Shown: positions 10,894-19,519, counted from the first letter of the stretch. The stretch: DNA of 44,179 bases from Dehalococcoidia bacterium (GCA_030018455.1 JASEFU010000003.1:268625-312803); one strand, 5' to 3'. Made by a program: numbers and translations. The notes: generated by a model from the sequence alone, not told the origin.

Positions 10894-12390
10894 CGGCTGC
10901 TCCGCGAGGCTGAGGGCCAGGTTCACCAGCGTACGCACCGGGATACCGCTCGACCCCTTCACCAGAATCCCCTTCTCCTTCTCCACCAGGTCCACCCCCG
11001 CGATGTCCAGGTGCACCCACGGCGTGTCCTCGATGAACTCCTTCAGGAACAGCCCGCCGATAATCGACCCCGCCTCTCGGTTACCTACGTTCTTGATGTC
11101 GGCCACCTCACTCTTGATGTGCTCCTTGTATTCGTCCAGCAGGGGCAGCTCCCACAGCTTCTCGCCCGCCGCCGCCGCGGCCGACCGCACCCTGTCGAGC
11201 AGCGCCGCGTTGTTTGTCATCGCCCCCATCGTCGCTCGGCCGAGGGCGATGATGATCGCACCCGTGAGGGTCGCGACGTCGATCACCGGCGAGAGGTTGA
11301 GCCGGCGGGCGTAGGCCAGCGCATCGGCGAGGATGAGGCGGCCTTCGGCGTCCGTGTTCACCACCTCGATAGTCTTGCCGTTCATCGCCCGCACTACGTC
11401 GCCCGGGCGCTGGGCGCCGCCGCCCGGCATGTTCTCGGTGGCGGGCGCGAGGGCGGTGACGTTTACCTTCGGCTTCAGCCGCGCGATGGCGCCCATCGCC
11501 GAAATCACGGCCGCCGCTCCCGCCATGTCGCCTTTCATCTCTTGCATCCCCTGCGCCGGCTTGATGGAGATGCCTCCGGTGTCGAACGTGATCCCCTTGC
11601 CCACGAGGCCGAGCGTGGGAGCGCCTTCACCGGCGCCCCGGTACTCGACGACGATCAGCTTGGGCGGCTCGTGGCTCCCCTTGGCGACGCCGAGGAGGGC
11701 GTTCATGCCCAGCTCTTCCATGTCCTTCCGTTCGAGCACCCGGCACGTCAGCCCCACTTCTTCCGCCAGCGACCGCGCCTGCGACGCCAGCTCCGTCGGC
11801 GTCAGGTAATTGGCCGGCTCGTTCGCGAGGTCGCGCGCGCGGTTCGTCGCCTCGGCGAGGATACGCCCCTTCTCGGCGCCGGCGCGCACGGCCTCCAGCT
11901 TCGCCGCGTCCGATTCGATGATCGTTAGCTCCTCGATCTCTCGTTCGTCTTCGTCGCGCTTCTTGTGGCGGGAGAAGGTGTAAAGCCCCAGTATTGCTCC
12001 TTCAACAATCGCCTGCGCCGAGGCAGCGGTATCCTGTCCCAGACCGCCGGCGGCAAGGGGGACGGTGGCGATGGTGTTGGCTCCCGCCTTGCGGAGGAGC
12101 CGCGCCGCCGCCGCGAAGCCGTTCCGCAGCGTGGTGAGGTCGAAGCTCTCCGCTTTCCCCAGACCGAGCACGAGGACGCGTGGAGCGGGAATGCGTCCCA
12201 GAGTGTGGATTAGCGTAAGCTCGCCCTCCTTGCCGCGCACCTCGCCGTCCGCGATGAGTTGGGAAATCGCGCCCTCCAGCGCCTGGTCGACCGCGGCTGT
12301 CGCCCCTGAGAGGGCGCCGTCCTGCGTCACGGATATGACTATCGCCTTCGCCGTCGAGTCGACGACGTTGCCCTGTTGTACGTTTATCAT
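10867..12390 (-). CDS. pepA: Leucyl (cytosol) aminopeptidase, M17 family
   Basis: A dinuclear metal aminopeptidase that removes N-terminal residues from peptides; 507 aa. The N-terminal macro-like domain is followed by the catalytic domain with GLVGKGITFDTGGISIKP (metal-binding Lys and Asp), MKGDMAGAAAV, the family signature NTDAEGRLILADAL, and EAGSIIGGLFLKEF. The ATG at 12390 has AAGGAG 9 nt upstream on the minus strand; a longer frame to 12432 lacks such a site. The gene is divergent from the first PAP2 gene and overlaps coaBC tail to tail by 27 bp. Confidence 0.95.
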   Translation of the reverse strand: MINVQQGNVVDSTAKAIVISVTQDGALSGATAAVDQALEGAISQLIADGEVRGKEGELTLIHTLGRIPAPRVLVLGLGKAESFDLTTLRNGFAAAARLLRKAGANTIATVPLAAGGLGQDTAASAQAIVEGAILGLYTFSRHKKRDEDEREIEELTIIESDAAKLEAVRAGAEKGRILAEATNRARDLANEPANYLTPTELASQARSLAEEVGLTCRVLERKDMEELGMNALLGVAKGSHEPPKLIVVEYRGAGEGAPTLGLVGKGITFDTGGISIKPAQGMQEMKGDMAGAAAVISAMGAIARLKPKVNVTALAPATENMPGGGAQRPGDVVRAMNGKTIEVVNTDAEGRLILADALAYARRLNLSPVIDVATLTGAIIIALGRATMGAMTNNAALLDRVRSAAAAAGEKLWELPLLDEYKEHIKSEVADIKNVGNREAGSIIGGLFLKEFIEDTPWVHLDIAGVDLVEKEKGILVKGSSGIPVRTLVNLALSLAEQPLTSGAALE

Positions 12391-12436
12391 CGTGGTGCGC
12401 TCCTTGTTGGAGGATGTTTTTGGCTTTGGCATTTGC

Positions 12437-12442
12437 TATAAT
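12437..12442 (+). promoter_or_regulatory. Extended -10 promoter of the first PAP2 gene
   Basis: TTTGCTATAAT with the -10 hexamer TATAAT at 12437-12442 and TGC just before it. No good -35 at 17-18 bp, which extended -10 promoters can lack. The palindrome ATCCTAGGAT follows at about the start of the transcript (12451-12460). Confidence 0.5.
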
Positions 12443-12517
12443 TGCATTGTATCCTAGGATGAGTTTTTCCTAGGGGCAATCAGGGGGTGCGCCGGCCGCT
12501 GCACAGGACTACCTCCG

Positions 12518-13282
12518 ATGAGAGCTGAGCCGAGCTTAGCAGTCAGGCAGACGGGCTTCAGACAGGAGATGGTGGGCTTCTTGCGCGAAGCTCTCTTCTT
12601 GTTCGCGGCGATGATAGGCTACTTCCTCGTGCGCGGCGGTCTGCCGGAGCGCGCCGCTGAGGCCTTCAGCCGGGCGAACCAGTTGATCCAGTTGGAGCAA
12701 CGGCTGGGCATATTCGTCGAGCTGGAGTGGCAGGAACAGATAGTCGACAGCATTCCCCTGATGAAGCTGGCGAACTGGACGTACGTCTGGGGGCATCTCC
12801 CCGTCCTCATCTTCGCCGCCGTCTGGATATACCTTCGCAACCGCGAGCGCTACCGCATCTACCGCAACGCGTTGCTCATCTCCGCCGTCATCGGCCTGCT
12901 CAGCTACGGGCTCTTCCCTGTGGCTCCGCCGCGCCTGCTGCCGGAGTGGGGCTTCGTGGACACGGTGGCCAACCTGACCCGTGAGAACTACGACATGCAG
13001 CCCGGCTTCTTCGTCAACCACTATGCCGCCGTCCCCAGTCTGCATTTCGGCTGGGCGCTTCTCATCTGCATCGCCCTCTTCGATGTCGACCGCTCGTTGC
13101 CGATCAGGCTCTTCGCTGTCGTCAGCACCGCCGCCATGTTCTTCGCCATTGTCCTCACCGCCAACCACTTCATATTCGATATGCTGGCCGGCTCCTTCAT
13201 CGTCCTGCTGTCGATCAAGCTAGCGTTTCTGCTCCAGGGGTACCGGCTCCACGTGCCGGTATTGAGAAGGCAACAGGCCTGA
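12518..13282 (+). CDS. PAP2-superfamily membrane phosphatase (inositol phosphorylceramide synthase-like), copy 1
   Basis: A 254-aa integral membrane protein with about six hydrophobic helices. The lipid phosphatase active site is split: FPVAPPR (about 131-137), then YAAVPSLHFGW with the PSxH histidine (about 174), then ANHFIFD with the second His and Asp (about 214-220). This layout matches the aureobasidin-sensitive IPC synthase-like branch of PAP2 proteins, which act on lipid head-group phosphates at the membrane surface. The substrate cannot be told from sequence. A second, similar gene follows 107 bp downstream. ATG start with AGGA 9 nt upstream. Confidence 0.8.
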   Translation: MRAEPSLAVRQTGFRQEMVGFLREALFLFAAMIGYFLVRGGLPERAAEAFSRANQLIQLEQRLGIFVELEWQEQIVDSIPLMKLANWTYVWGHLPVLIFAAVWIYLRNRERYRIYRNALLISAVIGLLSYGLFPVAPPRLLPEWGFVDTVANLTRENYDMQPGFFVNHYAAVPSLHFGWALLICIALFDVDRSLPIRLFAVVSTAAMFFAIVLTANHFIFDMLAGSFIVLLSIKLAFLLQGYRLHVPVLRRQQA

Positions 13283-13318
13283 GCCGGTATTGCCGAATAC
13301 ACATATGGCGCCTGGTAT

Positions 13319-13343
13319 CGCCCGCTTGAAAGACGGGCGGGCG
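13319..13343. other. Inverted repeat between the two PAP2 genes
   Basis: CGCCCGC (13319-13325) and GCGGGCG (13337-13343) form a perfect 7-bp stem. No T-run follows, so termination is doubtful. It overlaps the predicted promoter of the second PAP2 gene and could act on it. Confidence 0.4.
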
Positions 13344-13354
13344 TGTGGTTCAAT
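13326..13354 (+). promoter_or_regulatory. Predicted promoter of the second PAP2 gene
   Basis: -35 TTGAAA (13326-13331), 17-bp spacer, -10 TTCAAT (13349-13354) preceded by TGG. The second PAP2 gene can therefore be transcribed alone. Confidence 0.4.
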
Positions 13355-13389
13355 GTATATGAGAGACCGGGTCCGGAGGGCATAAGGAG

Positions 13390-14199
13390 ATGTCGCTGGC
13401 AGTTTCTCGGCTACCGGTTTCGCCAAGAAGGATTGCCGAAATACTGGCGGACAGGCCGATCTTCCGGCACGTAAGCGAGATATCCCTTGTGATACTCGCT
13501 TTTCTACTTTACTTCGTCGTTCGCGGCAGTGTTGTCGATAGGACGGCGGAGGCCCTGGGACGCGGCTTCCAGATAATCGACCTCGAGCGCGAGCTGGGCT
13601 TTTTCTGGGAGATCGAGCTACAGACGGCTATCCTCAGCAGTAAGTTCTTGGTCTCGATGTTCAACTTCATCTACTTCTGGCTTGACTTCCCGCTCATAAT
13701 AGTCGTCGGGCTGTGGCTTTATTTCCGGCACCGGCGCCAGTACACCCTCACCCGCGACGCCATGCTCCTTTCGGGAGGGATAGCGCTCATCATCTATCAC
13801 CTGTTCCCGGTGGCGCCGCCGCGCTTCCTGCCTGAGTTCGGCTTCGTCGACACGATGGCCGTCTACAGCCACCTGAGCTACCAGGCGCAGCAGGCGCAGC
13901 CGTTCGTTAACCCGTATGCGGCGGTGCCCAGCCTGCACGTTGGCTGGCCTGTCCTGCTGGCCATCGGCGTCATCGCCGCCACCCGCAACAAGCTGCTCTG
14001 GGTCGCTGCCGTGCTGTTGCCGATCTCCCAGTTCTTCGCCGTGGTCAGCACGGGCAACCACTACATCTTCGACGCCCCCGTCGGAGTGGCCGTCGCTCTC
14101 CTGGGGCTCGCAGGCGCTCTCGCCATGCAGTGCTGGGGGTACTCAGCTATAGGGCGGCTGCTGGGACTGAAGACGCCCGTTAACGCCTGCGCGACCTGA
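13390..14199 (+). CDS. PAP2-superfamily membrane phosphatase (inositol phosphorylceramide synthase-like), copy 2
   Basis: A 269-aa paralogue of the preceding gene, with the same order of helices and motifs: FPVAPPRFLPEFGFVDT, YAAVPSLHVGWPVL (PSxH His about 182) and GNHYIFDAPVG. Many positions match copy 1, for example LEREL/LEQRL, LFPVAPPRxLPExGFVDT and YAAVPSLHxGW, so this is an old tandem duplication. A GGAGG lies 10 nt before the ATG, and AAGGAG directly abuts it. It probably acts on a membrane lipid phosphate. Convergent with the kinase gene that follows. Confidence 0.8.
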   Translation: MSLAVSRLPVSPRRIAEILADRPIFRHVSEISLVILAFLLYFVVRGSVVDRTAEALGRGFQIIDLERELGFFWEIELQTAILSSKFLVSMFNFIYFWLDFPLIIVVGLWLYFRHRRQYTLTRDAMLLSGGIALIIYHLFPVAPPRFLPEFGFVDTMAVYSHLSYQAQQAQPFVNPYAAVPSLHVGWPVLLAIGVIAATRNKLLWVAAVLLPISQFFAVVSTGNHYIFDAPVGVAVALLGLAGALAMQCWGYSAIGRLLGLKTPVNACAT

Positions 14200-14222
14200 C
14201 CCCCTCTTACCAGCCTGTCGAT

Positions 14223-14810
14223 TCAAGGGTCCTCGACCGCCCGGGCCGCCTCTTCGACCGCCGGCGCCACGTCTTGCGACGTGTCGACCACGATGTGCTC
14301 CCGCGAGATTTCCTCTCGCTGGCGCCGCATCCTTTCGTAGACAAGGATGTCGGCTTCGGAGTTGGCTGAGCCCTGCCGCACCCGATCTTTCAGCCGCTGA
14401 TGAACGACCTGCCTCGGCGCGACAACTTCGACGATGACAAGCTTCGCGCCCCGCGCGTCGGCGATGTCGTATAGAGGCTGTCGGTGCGCCTCAGTCAGGT
14501 TCGTTGCGTCGAGAAGGCAGGGGGTCCCTTTCGCGAGCAGGCGGTCGATGGCGGCGTGGACGGCGGCGAACAGCCGGCTGCTCTCGGCCGCGGAGTACCT
14601 GGGGTTGGGGAAGATCAGTCTCCGCAGCGCGTCGCTTTCGAGGATGACGAGGCGCGTGCGAGCCGCTAGCTGAGCCGCGAAGGATGACTTCCCCGTCCCC
14701 GGCAGGCCGACGATGAGGACGAGGGCCGGGCGGCGTCTTCGGGGGAGACGGGGTCCCAGCGCGGCAAGGATGACATCTACGTCGGTCTGGAGTGAGTCAC
14801 GCTCGGTCAT
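14223..14810 (-). CDS. P-loop kinase-like ATPase (AAA_33/zeta-toxin-like)
   Basis: A 195-aa nucleotide-binding protein with Walker A GLPGTGKSSFAAQLAAR at about 34-50, then LESDALRRLIF and the substrate-side motif DATNLTEAHRQPLYDIA. This pattern is shared by small kinases of the polynucleotide kinase / zeta-toxin / chloramphenicol phosphotransferase group. The lid region includes RLKDRVRQGSANSEAD. The phosphate acceptor is unknown. It lies 27 bp downstream of the DegV gene on the same strand, so it may share its transcript. Confidence 0.7.
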   Translation of the reverse strand: MTERDSLQTDVDVILAALGPRLPRRRRPALVLIVGLPGTGKSSFAAQLAARTRLVILESDALRRLIFPNPRYSAAESSRLFAAVHAAIDRLLAKGTPCLLDATNLTEAHRQPLYDIADARGAKLVIVEVVAPRQVVHQRLKDRVRQGSANSEADILVYERMRRQREEISREHIVVDTSQDVAPAVEEAARAVEDP

Positions 14811-14837
14811 GGGGATGGTGACGGGGGCGGAGAGCGG

Positions 14838-15698
14838 TCAGGGTTCCATGTAGTACGTAAGCGCGAGCATCCCGGGCCCGATGTGCGCGCCCATCACCAG
14901 CGTGAACTCGCTCATCAGGAGCTCGCCGGGTTGCAGGCGCTCCCGCGCCTCCTCCATCAGCTCCCTTGCCTCCTCGGGGGCATTTGTGTGCTGCACACAG
15001 AGATGGAGCTTTTCTCCCCGGTAGCCCCGTTGCTCCAGGACGGGGATAAGCTGGGGAACGGCGCGTTGCTTCGTCCGCGTGCGCGTGAGCAGGCGCACCT
15101 CCTCCTGTCGCAGCTCAAGGATCGGTTTCACGCTTAGGAGCGCGCTTGCCCAGGCCTGGACCTTCGGGACGCGCCCGCCCCTGGCCAGGTATTCGAGCGT
15201 GTCGATTATGGCGACGATGCCCACGCGCGGCATGACCCCCCGTGCGCGCGCGACGACGGCCGGCAGGTCGGCGCCTTCTGCGGCGACGCGCGCCGCTTCG
15301 AGGGCGACGAACCCTTCCGCCATCGCCGCCGTCCCCGAATCGATCACCTCGATCTGCAGGCGGGGGTTCTCGCTCCTGAGCGTCTCGGCGGCCGTGATGG
15401 CCGAGGCGTGGGTGCCGCTGAACTGCGAAGAGATGCTGACGTACAGAACGGAGCCCGTCCGCGCGCTTGCCCGCCGGAAAGCCTCCATGTGCGCCCCGGG
15501 GGAAGCGCCGGCGGTGGTGGGAAGATGGCGCGCCGACTTGAGGGAGCGGTAAAACTCCTGCGTATTGCCGTCGACGCTGTCGGGGTAGGAACGGTCCTCC
15601 AGCACGAGGTTGAGCGGCACTACCTCGATCTCGTATTCGGCGGCCAGCGCCGGAGGGATCGAGGCGGCGCTGTCGGTGACAACAGCCACCTTTCTCAT
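14838..15698 (-). CDS. DegV family protein (FakB-like fatty-acid-binding protein)
   Basis: A 286-aa DegV-fold protein. DegV proteins bind a fatty acid; FakB members present it to the kinase FakA. The N-terminal VVTDSAASIP, the TTAGASPGAHMEAF segment, SISSQFSGTHASA and the C-terminal GAHIGPGMLAL, which closes over the lipid carboxylate, are all present. No FakA (DAK2-domain) gene is seen nearby. The next gene downstream encodes a P-loop kinase of a different family. Confidence 0.88.
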   Translation of the reverse strand: MRKVAVVTDSAASIPPALAAEYEIEVVPLNLVLEDRSYPDSVDGNTQEFYRSLKSARHLPTTAGASPGAHMEAFRRASARTGSVLYVSISSQFSGTHASAITAAETLRSENPRLQIEVIDSGTAAMAEGFVALEAARVAAEGADLPAVVARARGVMPRVGIVAIIDTLEYLARGGRVPKVQAWASALLSVKPILELRQEEVRLLTRTRTKQRAVPQLIPVLEQRGYRGEKLHLCVQHTNAPEEARELMEEARERLQPGELLMSEFTLVMGAHIGPGMLALTYYMEP

Positions 15699-15798
15699 CG
15701 CGAACCCCGCTTTCCCTTTCTCTCCCTAAAAAGGAAGTCGGTGGGGACTTACTAAAGGATATCATACGCGCCTTCGGTGTGCATTGCTGGCCGGGTCG

Positions 15799-15827
15799 TT
15801 GCGCAGCCGGACAGGTGATGGTACAAT
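15799..15827 (+). promoter_or_regulatory. Predicted promoter of rpsO-pnp
   Basis: -35 TTGCGC (15799-15804), 17-bp spacer, -10 TACAAT (15822-15827) preceded by TGG (extended -10). Leader of about 25 nt. Confidence 0.55.
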
Positions 15828-15858
15828 CTCCGTAAGATAGAAGGTGGTTATCGAAGGG

Positions 15859-16125
15859 ATGCTCGCGAAGGAAGAGAAGCAGGGGCTCATCGCGGAACAC
15901 GGCACACATGCCGAAGACACAGGCTCCGCTGAAGTGCAAATAGCCCTCCTCACAAAACGGATCAACCAGCTCACTGAGCATTTGAGGGTTCACAAGCACG
16001 ACTACCACTCGCAACGCGGCCTGCTGAAGATGGTCGGACAGAGAAGGAGACAGTTGGCGTACCTCAACAAGAAGGACGTGCAACGCTACCGCTCCATCAT
16101 CTCCAAACTTGGCCTCCGCAAGTAG
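15859..16125 (+). CDS. rpsO: 30S ribosomal protein S15
   Basis: S15 is a primary 16S rRNA-binding protein of the 30S platform; 88 aa from the ATG at 15859, the usual length. The signature [22 protein letters not shown] is the conserved rRNA-binding region; [22 protein letters not shown] precedes it. A GTG five codons upstream is open, but AAGGTGG sits 11 nt before the ATG and the shorter form fits the family. It is followed by pnp, the classical order. A hairpin overlaps the stop codon. Confidence 0.96.
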   Translation: MLAKEEKQGLIAEHGTHAEDTGSAEVQIALLTKRINQLTEHLRVHKHDYHSQRGLLKMVGQRRRQLAYLNKKDVQRYRSIISKLGLRK

Positions 16126-16149
16126 CATCCCTCTGCGGAGCCTTTCTTT
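16114..16149 (+). terminator. Terminator or attenuator hairpin at the end of rpsO
   Basis: CTCCGCA (16114-16120) and TGCGGAG (16134-16140) form a 7-bp stem with a 13-nt loop, followed by CCTTTCTTT. The S15 stop codon lies in the loop, so ribosomes finishing rpsO would disturb the stem. It probably reduces read-through into pnp. Confidence 0.55.
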
Positions 16150-16354
16150 AATGTGTAGAGAAGAAGAAGATAGAACCTCGATACGTTCGAACGGCTTCCT
16201 CGGCGGTCCCACCTGTTGATGCAGTTTGCCCCGTTTCCCCGCGGGGTAAGCTGGGCCCTGTGATGGAGTTTGAGTCCTTCCGAAGTTGAAGCAACCGGCA
16301 ATAATTTTGAAGAAGATGTGACAGTCCCATGGTAGGGACTTATGGAGGTTATTA
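16150..16354 (+). promoter_or_regulatory. Leader region of pnp
   Basis: No gene fits. Two inverted repeats are seen. One is TTGCCCCG/CGGGGTAA with an 8-nt loop, around 16227-16250. The other is AGTCCC/GGGACT with a 6-nt loop, around 16323-16340, just before the pnp Shine-Dalgarno GGAGG (16344-16348). In other bacteria this leader is where RNase III and PNPase autoregulate pnp; the same is possible here but not shown. Confidence 0.4.
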
Positions 16355-18688
16355 ATGTCACGCAAGTATGAAAGAACCCTGGCCGGCCGTCCCCTGATCG
16401 TCGAGATCGGGAAGGTGGCGGAGCAAGCGGACGGCGCCGTCACTATCCAGTACGGCGAAACGGTCGTGCTGGTCACCGCCTGCATGAGCGACCAGCCGCG
16501 TGAGGGGATCGACTTCTTCCCCCTCACCGTCGACTACGAAGAGCGACTGTACGCTGCCGGCAAGATACCCGGCAGCTTTTTCCGTCGCGAGGGTCGCCCG
16601 ACAACGGAGGCCGTCATCGCCGCGCGCCTCACCGATCGCGCGCTGCGTCCTCTCTTCCCCAAGGGTATGCGCAACGACGTGCAGATCGTCGTAACCGTCC
16701 TCTCCGCCGACCAGGAGAACGACCCCGACGTCCTGGGGACCCTGGGCTCGTCTACGGCGCTCTCCATCTCGGATATCCCCTTCGAAGGCCCCGTCAGCGC
16801 ATCGCGCGTCGGCTACGTCAACGGCGAGTACGTGCTCAACCCAACGTACGCCCAACTGAAGGAAAGCACGCTCGACCTCGTTGTCTCCAGCGTCCGCGAT
16901 GCCGTCGTCATGGTGGAGGCGGGCGCGACGGAAGTCTCCGAGGAGACGATACTGGGCGCAATACGCTTTGGGCACGAGGCCAACCTCGAACTCATCGCTC
17001 TCCAGGACGAAATCGTCGCCGATGTTGGCCGTCCCAAGAGGACACCCATCCTGGTGCAGGTCGAGGAGGGAGTCCGCCAGGCGGTCGCCGGCTTCGTGGA
17101 GGGCAAACTCGCCGAGATATTCGCGGCGGTGAACAAGGAGGAGCGCGAGCGCGCCCTCGGGGAGCGCCGCGAGGAGTTGCTGGAGCGGCTGGGAGAGACC
17201 TACGCCGCCGAGCAGATCCTCACCGCATTCCAGGACCGCGTGAAACAAGAGATAAGGCGCGAGATCCTGGACAAGGGAGTGCGGCCCGACGGAAGAGGCC
17301 TCACCGATATCCGCCCGTTGAGCGCGGAAGTGGGCATCCTGCCGCGCACGCACGGCTCCGGTCTGTTCAGCCGCGGCGCCACCCAGGTCCTGACCATCGC
17401 CACCCTCGGCTCGGCGGGAGAAGAGCAGCGCCTGGATACCCTCTCGCCTGAAGAGACGAAGCGCTTCCTGCACCACTACAACTTCCCGCCCTTCTCGGTG
17501 GGGGAAGTGCGGCGACTGGGCTCGCCCAGCCGGCGCGACGTCGGGCACGGCGCCCTCGCCGAGCGCGCCATCGAGCCCGTTATCCCCAGCGAGGAGGAGT
17601 TCCCCTATACAATCCGCCTGGTCACCGAAGTGCTCTCGAGCAACGGCAGCACATCGATGGCGAGCGTTTGCGGCGGTACCCTTTCCCTCATGGACGCAGG
17701 CGTCCCCATCAAAGCGCCGGTCGCCGGGATCGCCATGGGCCTCATGATGGGCGAAGACGGCAGGCACGCCGTGCTCACCGACATCGCCGGCCTGGAAGAC
17801 GCCATGGGCGATATGGACTTCAAGGTCGCGGGCACTGCCGCCGGCATCACCGCCCTTCAGATGGACATCAAGATAAAAGGGATCACCGTCGAGATCATGG
17901 GCGAAGCGCTGGACCAGGCACGGCAGGCGCGGCTCACGATCCTCGACAAAATGCGGGAGACGATCGCAGAGTCCCGGCCCGAGCTGTCGCGCTACGCCCC
18001 GCGGATGTACCGCATCCAGATACCCCAGAAGAAGATCGGCACCGTTATCGGCCCCGGCGGCCGCGTCATCCGCTCCATCACCGAAGAGACGAAGTGCACC
18101 ATCGACATCGAAGAAGACGGCACGGTGCTCATCGGCTCGACCAGCGAGGAGATGGCAAACCGCGCCATCGAGATCATCCAGGGGCTGACCAAGGAAGCGG
18201 AGGTGGGCGCAATCTATAACGGCAAGGTGACCCGCATCACCAACTTCGGCGCTTTCGTCGAGATCATGCCCGGCAAGGAGGGGCTCGTCCGCATATCCGA
18301 GCTCGCGGACTACCGCGTTCCGAGCGTAGAGGATGTGGTCCAGATCGGCGACGAGATTATGGTGATGGTAACGGAGATCGACAACATGGGACGCATCAAC
18401 CTGTCGCGGCGCGCGGTGCTGGAAGGGACCGCGCCGGGCGAGCGCGCGGAGGGAGAAAGGGCCCCCGTGCCCGGAGGCGGAAGCCCCCGCGACCGCGGCG
18501 GCGCTCCCCGAAGGCGAGTCGGCGGCGGCCGTCCCCAGGGCGGTCAGCGGCGCGGTCCGGACGGCGGACAGCCCCGCGGTCCTGATGGCGGCCAGCGCTC
18601 GCGCCGCCCGTTCGGGCAGCGACGCCCCGAGCAGCGTCCCGAGGGCCCCGGCGGCCCGCCGAAGCCGCCGTTCGGCAGGCGATGGTAG
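16355..18688 (+). CDS. pnp: Polynucleotide phosphorylase
   Basis: PNPase degrades RNA 3'-5' by phosphorolysis; 777 aa. The first RNase PH core has FFRREGRPTTEA; the second (about 320-540) holds the catalytic area with DAGVPIKAPVAGIAMGLM and DAMGDMDFKVAGT. A KH domain (VIGPGGRVIRSITEET, about 563-578) and an S1 domain (GKVTRITNFGAFVEI, about 620-690) follow. After S1 there is an unusual tail of about 85 residues, rich in Arg, Gly and Pro with repeats of the type GPDGGQ and RRP. Such basic tails may bind RNA or partner proteins. GGAGG lies 6 nt before the ATG. dapB follows after 33 bp. Confidence 0.96.
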   Translation: MSRKYERTLAGRPLIVEIGKVAEQADGAVTIQYGETVVLVTACMSDQPREGIDFFPLTVDYEERLYAAGKIPGSFFRREGRPTTEAVIAARLTDRALRPLFPKGMRNDVQIVVTVLSADQENDPDVLGTLGSSTALSISDIPFEGPVSASRVGYVNGEYVLNPTYAQLKESTLDLVVSSVRDAVVMVEAGATEVSEETILGAIRFGHEANLELIALQDEIVADVGRPKRTPILVQVEEGVRQAVAGFVEGKLAEIFAAVNKEERERALGERREELLERLGETYAAEQILTAFQDRVKQEIRREILDKGVRPDGRGLTDIRPLSAEVGILPRTHGSGLFSRGATQVLTIATLGSAGEEQRLDTLSPEETKRFLHHYNFPPFSVGEVRRLGSPSRRDVGHGALAERAIEPVIPSEEEFPYTIRLVTEVLSSNGSTSMASVCGGTLSLMDAGVPIKAPVAGIAMGLMMGEDGRHAVLTDIAGLEDAMGDMDFKVAGTAAGITALQMDIKIKGITVEIMGEALDQARQARLTILDKMRETIAESRPELSRYAPRMYRIQIPQKKIGTVIGPGGRVIRSITEETKCTIDIEEDGTVLIGSTSEEMANRAIEIIQGLTKEAEVGAIYNGKVTRITNFGAFVEIMPGKEGLVRISELADYRVPSVEDVVQIGDEIMVMVTEIDNMGRINLSRRAVLEGTAPGERAEGERAPVPGGGSPRDRGGAPRRRVGGGRPQGGQRRGPDGGQPRGPDGGQRSRRPFGQRRPEQRPEGPGGPPKPPFGRRW

Positions 18689-18721
18689 CCGGCGGGGGCG
18701 GCGAACCGAAAAGGAGAGACC

Positions 18722-19519
18722 GTGGAAAAGATACGAGTCGTCGTAAGCGGCATGGGGAAGATGGGCAAGGAGATACTGGCGGCGGTCTGCAATGACCCGG
18801 ATCTGGAGCCGGTCGGTGTGCTCGAGAAGTTCTCCGCCGAGGAGTACCTCTCGCTGCCCGACGGCTCGGGCCTCGTCCACCTCGACAAGGAGCCACAGGC
18901 GCTCCTTGCCCGCGCCCGGCCGGACGTCGTCGTCGACTTCTCGAACGCGGAATGGACGCCGCACGTTGTGAAGGCGGCGCTGGAAGCGAACGCCCGTCTC
19001 GTCATCGGCACGACGGGGCTTTCAAGCGATCTGCTGAAAGACCTCGAAGGCTCTTGCCGCGAGAAGCAGTTGGGGGCCGTCGTCGCTTCCAACTTCGCTA
19101 TCGGCGCCGTGCTGATGATGCATCTTGCCAGAGTCGCGGCGAAGTACTTCGACAACGTTGAGATCATCGAGCTCCACCACGACCAGAAGGCGGACGCCCC
19201 TTCCGGCACGTCGATTGCGACGGCGCAGGCGATGGTGGCGGCGCGCGGCCGTCCCTTCGAGCTTCCGCCGACGAAGAAGGAGACGGTGGCGGGAACACGC
19301 GGCGGCGCCCTCGACGGCGTCAGCATCCACAGCGTGCGTCTGCCGGGGCTGGTAGCGCACCAGGAGGTCATCTTCGGCGGCAAGGGGCAGACGCTCATCA
19401 TCCGCCACGACTCCACGGGCCGCGACTCCTTCATGCCGGGAATCCTTCTCGCCATCAAAGAGGTCATGAACCGCAGCGAGATGGTGCGCGGCCTCGACGC
19501 CCTCATCGGCCTCGTCTAG
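18722..19519 (+). CDS. dapB: 4-hydroxy-tetrahydrodipicolinate reductase
   Basis: DapB reduces hydroxy-tetrahydrodipicolinate with NAD(P)H in the lysine/diaminopimelate pathway; 265 aa. The dinucleotide-binding loop is VSGMGKMGKEI at the N-terminus, and GTTGLS follows at about 99-104. The catalytic and substrate motif is ELHHDQKADAPSGTS (about 155-169), with the His pair and Lys in place. GTG start with AAGGAGAG just upstream. It follows pnp closely and is upstream of asd and dapA, the preceding steps of the same pathway. Confidence 0.94.
   Translation: MEKIRVVVSGMGKMGKEILAAVCNDPDLEPVGVLEKFSAEEYLSLPDGSGLVHLDKEPQALLARARPDVVVDFSNAEWTPHVVKAALEANARLVIGTTGLSSDLLKDLEGSCREKQLGAVVASNFAIGAVLMMHLARVAAKYFDNVEIIELHHDQKADAPSGTSIATAQAMVAARGRPFELPPTKKETVAGTRGGALDGVSIHSVRLPGLVAHQEVIFGGKGQTLIIRHDSTGRDSFMPGILLAIKEVMNRSEMVRGLDALIGLV

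Noticed and set aside
15115-16527. Long minus-strand open frame of 470 codons across degV, rpsO and pnp
   Set aside because: It is an alternative frame of high-GC coding DNA; the genes on both sides are clear in other frames.
16358-18964. 868-codon minus-strand open frame opposite pnp
   Set aside because: Shadow of the pnp reading frame with low-complexity Asp/Val/Gly translation; PNPase is unambiguous on the plus strand.
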